Positions 5,376-7,175 of a stretch of DNA of 7,175 nucleotides are shown piece after piece (positions within the stretch are counted from its first letter, which is position 1; each line of letters starts with the position of its first letter). The notes below the pieces were generated by a model. That model saw only the letters and a list, made by a program, of their open reading frames with translations. It searched no databases and was not told the origin of the DNA. The stretch is from the NCBI GenBank assembly GCA_011620045.1, contig WOZY01000077.1:1-7175 (forward strand). Direction: 5' to 3'. Origin of the DNA: Mesotoga sp. Its GTDB lineage: Bacteria > Thermotogota > Thermotogae > Petrotogales > Kosmotogaceae. The translations under genes were made by a program, and so were the position numbers.

Positions 5376-6476
5376 TTAATCAGCATAAGGCAGCCTGTCT
5401 TCAGGTGGCAACAGTGATTCGAACCTTTTGTGAGGTTCTGCCTGGTACCAGAAAGCAACGGATGAATAGTCGTCAAAGCGATTGTTGTTATGCCCCTTTT
5501 CTATGGTTACTTTCAACGACTTACTGAAATAAATCGGATCCTCTATATGGAATCTGTACATACTCATGTAACCCTTCCAGTTGCTGTTTCCCGGAAGTAC
5601 CAGCCCAAAGTACTCTGAGGCATATCTCTGAGAAGGACACCAGGCCATACTGAAGTAATCCTCAGTGCCCGTACCGTGGAGTGAAGGCGGCCATGAATCA
5701 TCATCGATGAAAATCATGTCGTCGCCTTCTCCGTACCAATCCCACTGGTCTGTCTCGCGCATGTTATGAACATAGAAGAAGCAACCAACATAATGGCCTT
5801 TGCCCTGAGCATCAAGAATCACATAGTTGTTCCTGCCGGTCTTGTTCTGGCCCTGAAACTCGAAAATGTTGTTCGCTACAAACGGCTCCAGAGCGAAATC
5901 CTTAAGATTATCGGGAGCAAGTGTCTTCACTAGATCACTTTCATCTCTCGAAACTCCCTGCTCTCTTCGCCATTGCGCATGGAAGTAAGCTATGTTATCT
6001 GGCAACTCTGGCCAGAGTTCGTAATCAATATAGTAATAGGCAACAAGATCTTGGGAAGAATTCTCGTTAGCGATTTCTATTCGTGCCTTTTTTCTGAATG
6101 GCATAGGAAAGAAGCAGTTGAAACCACGACCATCTTCAGGAGACATTTGTATAGGCAGCGAAGAGAAGTTGACTGTCTTCCCATGTCCGGCACCAAAGAA
6201 ATCCCCTATTGGAGTCTCAACACTTGGTGCACTTTCGTCATCCCAGAAGACCCGGAGTATACCCTTGCGCAAAAAGTGCTTCTCAGTAGATCTGAATGTC
6301 ATCCAAATATGGCTAACAACTCCCGGTCCTTCAATTTCACCCAGAACTAATGTCTCTCCTGCTGCTATTGCTTTCCAGTCCCTGTTGCCGCCACTTTCAT
6401 CATAAGACGATATTCTTCCTCTTCTTGCATTTTTTAGTGTGATCAGGTTTCTAAGAGTTCCACTGGAAAAGTCCAT
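5376..6476 (-). CDS. DUF2961 protein, GH172-like glycoside hydrolase
   Basis: 366 residues, full length. DUF2961 is the family from which glycoside hydrolase family GH172 was defined; characterised members cleave furanosidic linkages (difructose dianhydride I, D-arabinofuranosides). Seen here: GPGVVSHIWMTF (about 50-61) and the ETPIGDFFGAGHG strand-loop (87-99) of the first jelly-roll; DWYGEGDDMIF with Glu250, and HGTGTEDYF with Glu272. The last two match by motif and spacing the pair of catalytic glutamates of GH172. The C-terminus (FWYQAEPHKRFESLLP) is also typical. There is no signal peptide, so it probably acts in the cytoplasm on imported oligosaccharides. Start ATG 6476 follows AGGAGG at 6 bases, and the upstream gene's stop codon overlaps this site: TAG at 6489-6487 is part of TAGGAGG, showing translational coupling. 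Substrate is inferred only from family. Confidence 0.9.
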   Translation of the reverse strand: MDFSSGTLRNLITLKNARRGRISSYDESGGNRDWKAIAAGETLVLGEIEGPGVVSHIWMTFRSTEKHFLRKGILRVFWDDESAPSVETPIGDFFGAGHGKTVNFSSLPIQMSPEDGRGFNCFFPMPFRKKARIEIANENSSQDLVAYYYIDYELWPELPDNIAYFHAQWRREQGVSRDESDLVKTLAPDNLKDFALEPFVANNIFEFQGQNKTGRNNYVILDAQGKGHYVGCFFYVHNMRETDQWDWYGEGDDMIFIDDDSWPPSLHGTGTEDYFSMAWCPSQRYASEYFGLVLPGNSNWKGYMSMYRFHIEDPIYFSKSLKVTIEKGHNNNRFDDYSSVAFWYQAEPHKRFESLLPPEDRLPYAD

Positions 6477-6486
6477 CCTAAACCTC

Positions 6487-7175
6487 CTATCTGACTAATC
6501 TGGCTTTCATTAAATAGACGTTGTATGGTGTCCATAATGACATAGTGAAGTAAATGTATTCTCCTTCGTTTTCAACTAACAGAGGATTCAAAAAGGCCCC
6601 GTACAAGCCCGAATACTCCCTGGAAGAAACAAGCTGATATGGTTTACTCCAGGGTCCCCATGGACTGGCAGATTCTCTTATCTCAAGATCGTGACTGCGC
6701 TCATTCAAAGAAGTTATTATCCACTTTCCGAGGAAGTGATTGTACATTGCAGAACATTCGCCAACTGGAGCCTCAATAATTATCGCTGCGTCTTCTTCTT
6801 TGCCTGACCACTGAGGAATTCCGGAATCATCTAGGCCTGAGAAGTATCTATACGCACTAATTTTCTCTATTTCTTCTCCATCCACTTTCATTAATTTGAC
6901 TCCGCCGAACCTTCCGCTAGGGATTCCAAAGAAGAAGACAGTATCACTGTTCACGTCACACCCATCAGGAATCTTTGGCCATTGGGAAGCCTTCGCAATA
7001 CCTACCTGGGCAAAGTTACTCTCCGAACTCCATTTCACTGAGTCAAGTACATCCCAGGTCTGTCCGCCGTTTTCTGAAACCGCAAGTCCAGAATAGCTCG
7101 TGTTCCACCTCCCCGGTTCTCCCCAGTGGTTGACCATCATGTAGTGGATATACAGTTTGGAGTTCACTGCTACTC
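6487..7175 (-). CDS. DUF4185 protein, GH183-like (N-terminus outside window)
   Basis: The frame is open from the right edge to TAG 6487, about 229 residues; the GTG at 7167 is probably internal, since the sequence before it remains in frame and the family is longer (usually more than 300). DUF4185 is a five-bladed beta-propeller-like family; some members are endo-acting D-arabinanases (GH183). Motifs seen: the conserved YIHYMMVNHWGEPGRW and NTSYSG, the blade signature SENGGQTW, a FFGIPSGRFGG loop, and SPWGPWSKP with YGAFLNP towards the end. These are family-typical, but I cannot place the catalytic acids without alignment. No statement on export is possible because the N-terminus is missing. 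It ends 10 bases before the DUF2961 start and they are surely co-transcribed, which suggests both work on one polysaccharide. Confidence 0.85.
   Translation of the reverse strand, partial: VAVNSKLYIHYMMVNHWGEPGRWNTSYSGLAVSENGGQTWDVLDSVKWSSESNFAQVGIAKASQWPKIPDGCDVNSDTVFFFGIPSGRFGGVKLMKVDGEEIEKISAYRYFSGLDDSGIPQWSGKEEDAAIIIEAPVGECSAMYNHFLGKWIITSLNERSHDLEIRESASPWGPWSKPYQLVSSREYSGLYGAFLNPLLVENEGEYIYFTMSLWTPYNVYLMKARLVR

Noticed and set aside
5973..6405. Plus-strand frames opposite the DUF2961 gene
   Set aside because: They are shadows of a well-conserved minus-strand gene and have no start signals.
1..7175. CRISPR array, tRNA, rRNA, insertion sequence or phage genes
   Set aside because: No regularly spaced repeats, cloverleaf-like sequence, transposase motifs or long terminal inverted repeats were seen.

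Overview
The window looks like a piece of a Thermotogota chromosome, most likely Mesotoga or a close relative. This is an inference from moderate base composition, the style of the SmpB and outer-membrane-like proteins, strong AGGAGG-type ribosome binding sites and the sugar-catabolic gene content. No 16S or other decisive marker is present. Apart from the partial gene at the left edge, every gene lies on the minus strand.

Layout, left to right. (1) 1-452, plus strand: 3' part of an Ldh_2-family (malate/lactate/ureidoglycolate-type) NAD(P)-dependent dehydrogenase, convergent with the next gene. (2) 548-1540, minus: a two-gene unit consisting of an extended -10 promoter, a small outer-membrane-like beta-barrel protein, and a small DUF2279/YfiM-like membrane protein. 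(3) 1595-2165, minus: smpB (trans-translation) with its own promoter. That promoter abuts a strong intrinsic terminator, which is preceded by a second long hairpin. (4) 2254-5181, minus: a run of four damaged genes. These are an M24-family (aminopeptidase P-like) gene with one in-frame TGA; a divergent deoC (deoxyribose-phosphate aldolase) with a one-base frameshift; the C-terminal 60 codons or so of a short-chain dehydrogenase; and an unrecognised helical protein whose frame is cut by a TAG and a TGA. (5) 5376-7175, minus: two apparently intact, tightly coupled genes for a DUF2961 protein (the family that became GH172) and a DUF4185 protein (the family that includes GH183), the latter running off the right edge.

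The SDR, deoC and M24 genes were probably once one catabolic operon: SDR stop and deoC start are 16 bases apart, all share orientation, and a terminator follows. It now appears to be decaying while its flanks (smpB; the DUF2961/DUF4185 pair) stay intact. Sequencing error cannot be excluded for the single-base lesions, but four damaged genes in 2.9 kb, one of them truncated, fit real decay better.

The most interesting functional hint is the DUF4185-DUF2961 pair. To my knowledge members of these families act as endo- and exo-acting enzymes on D-arabinan or other furanose-rich glycans, an unexpected substrate for this kind of organism.
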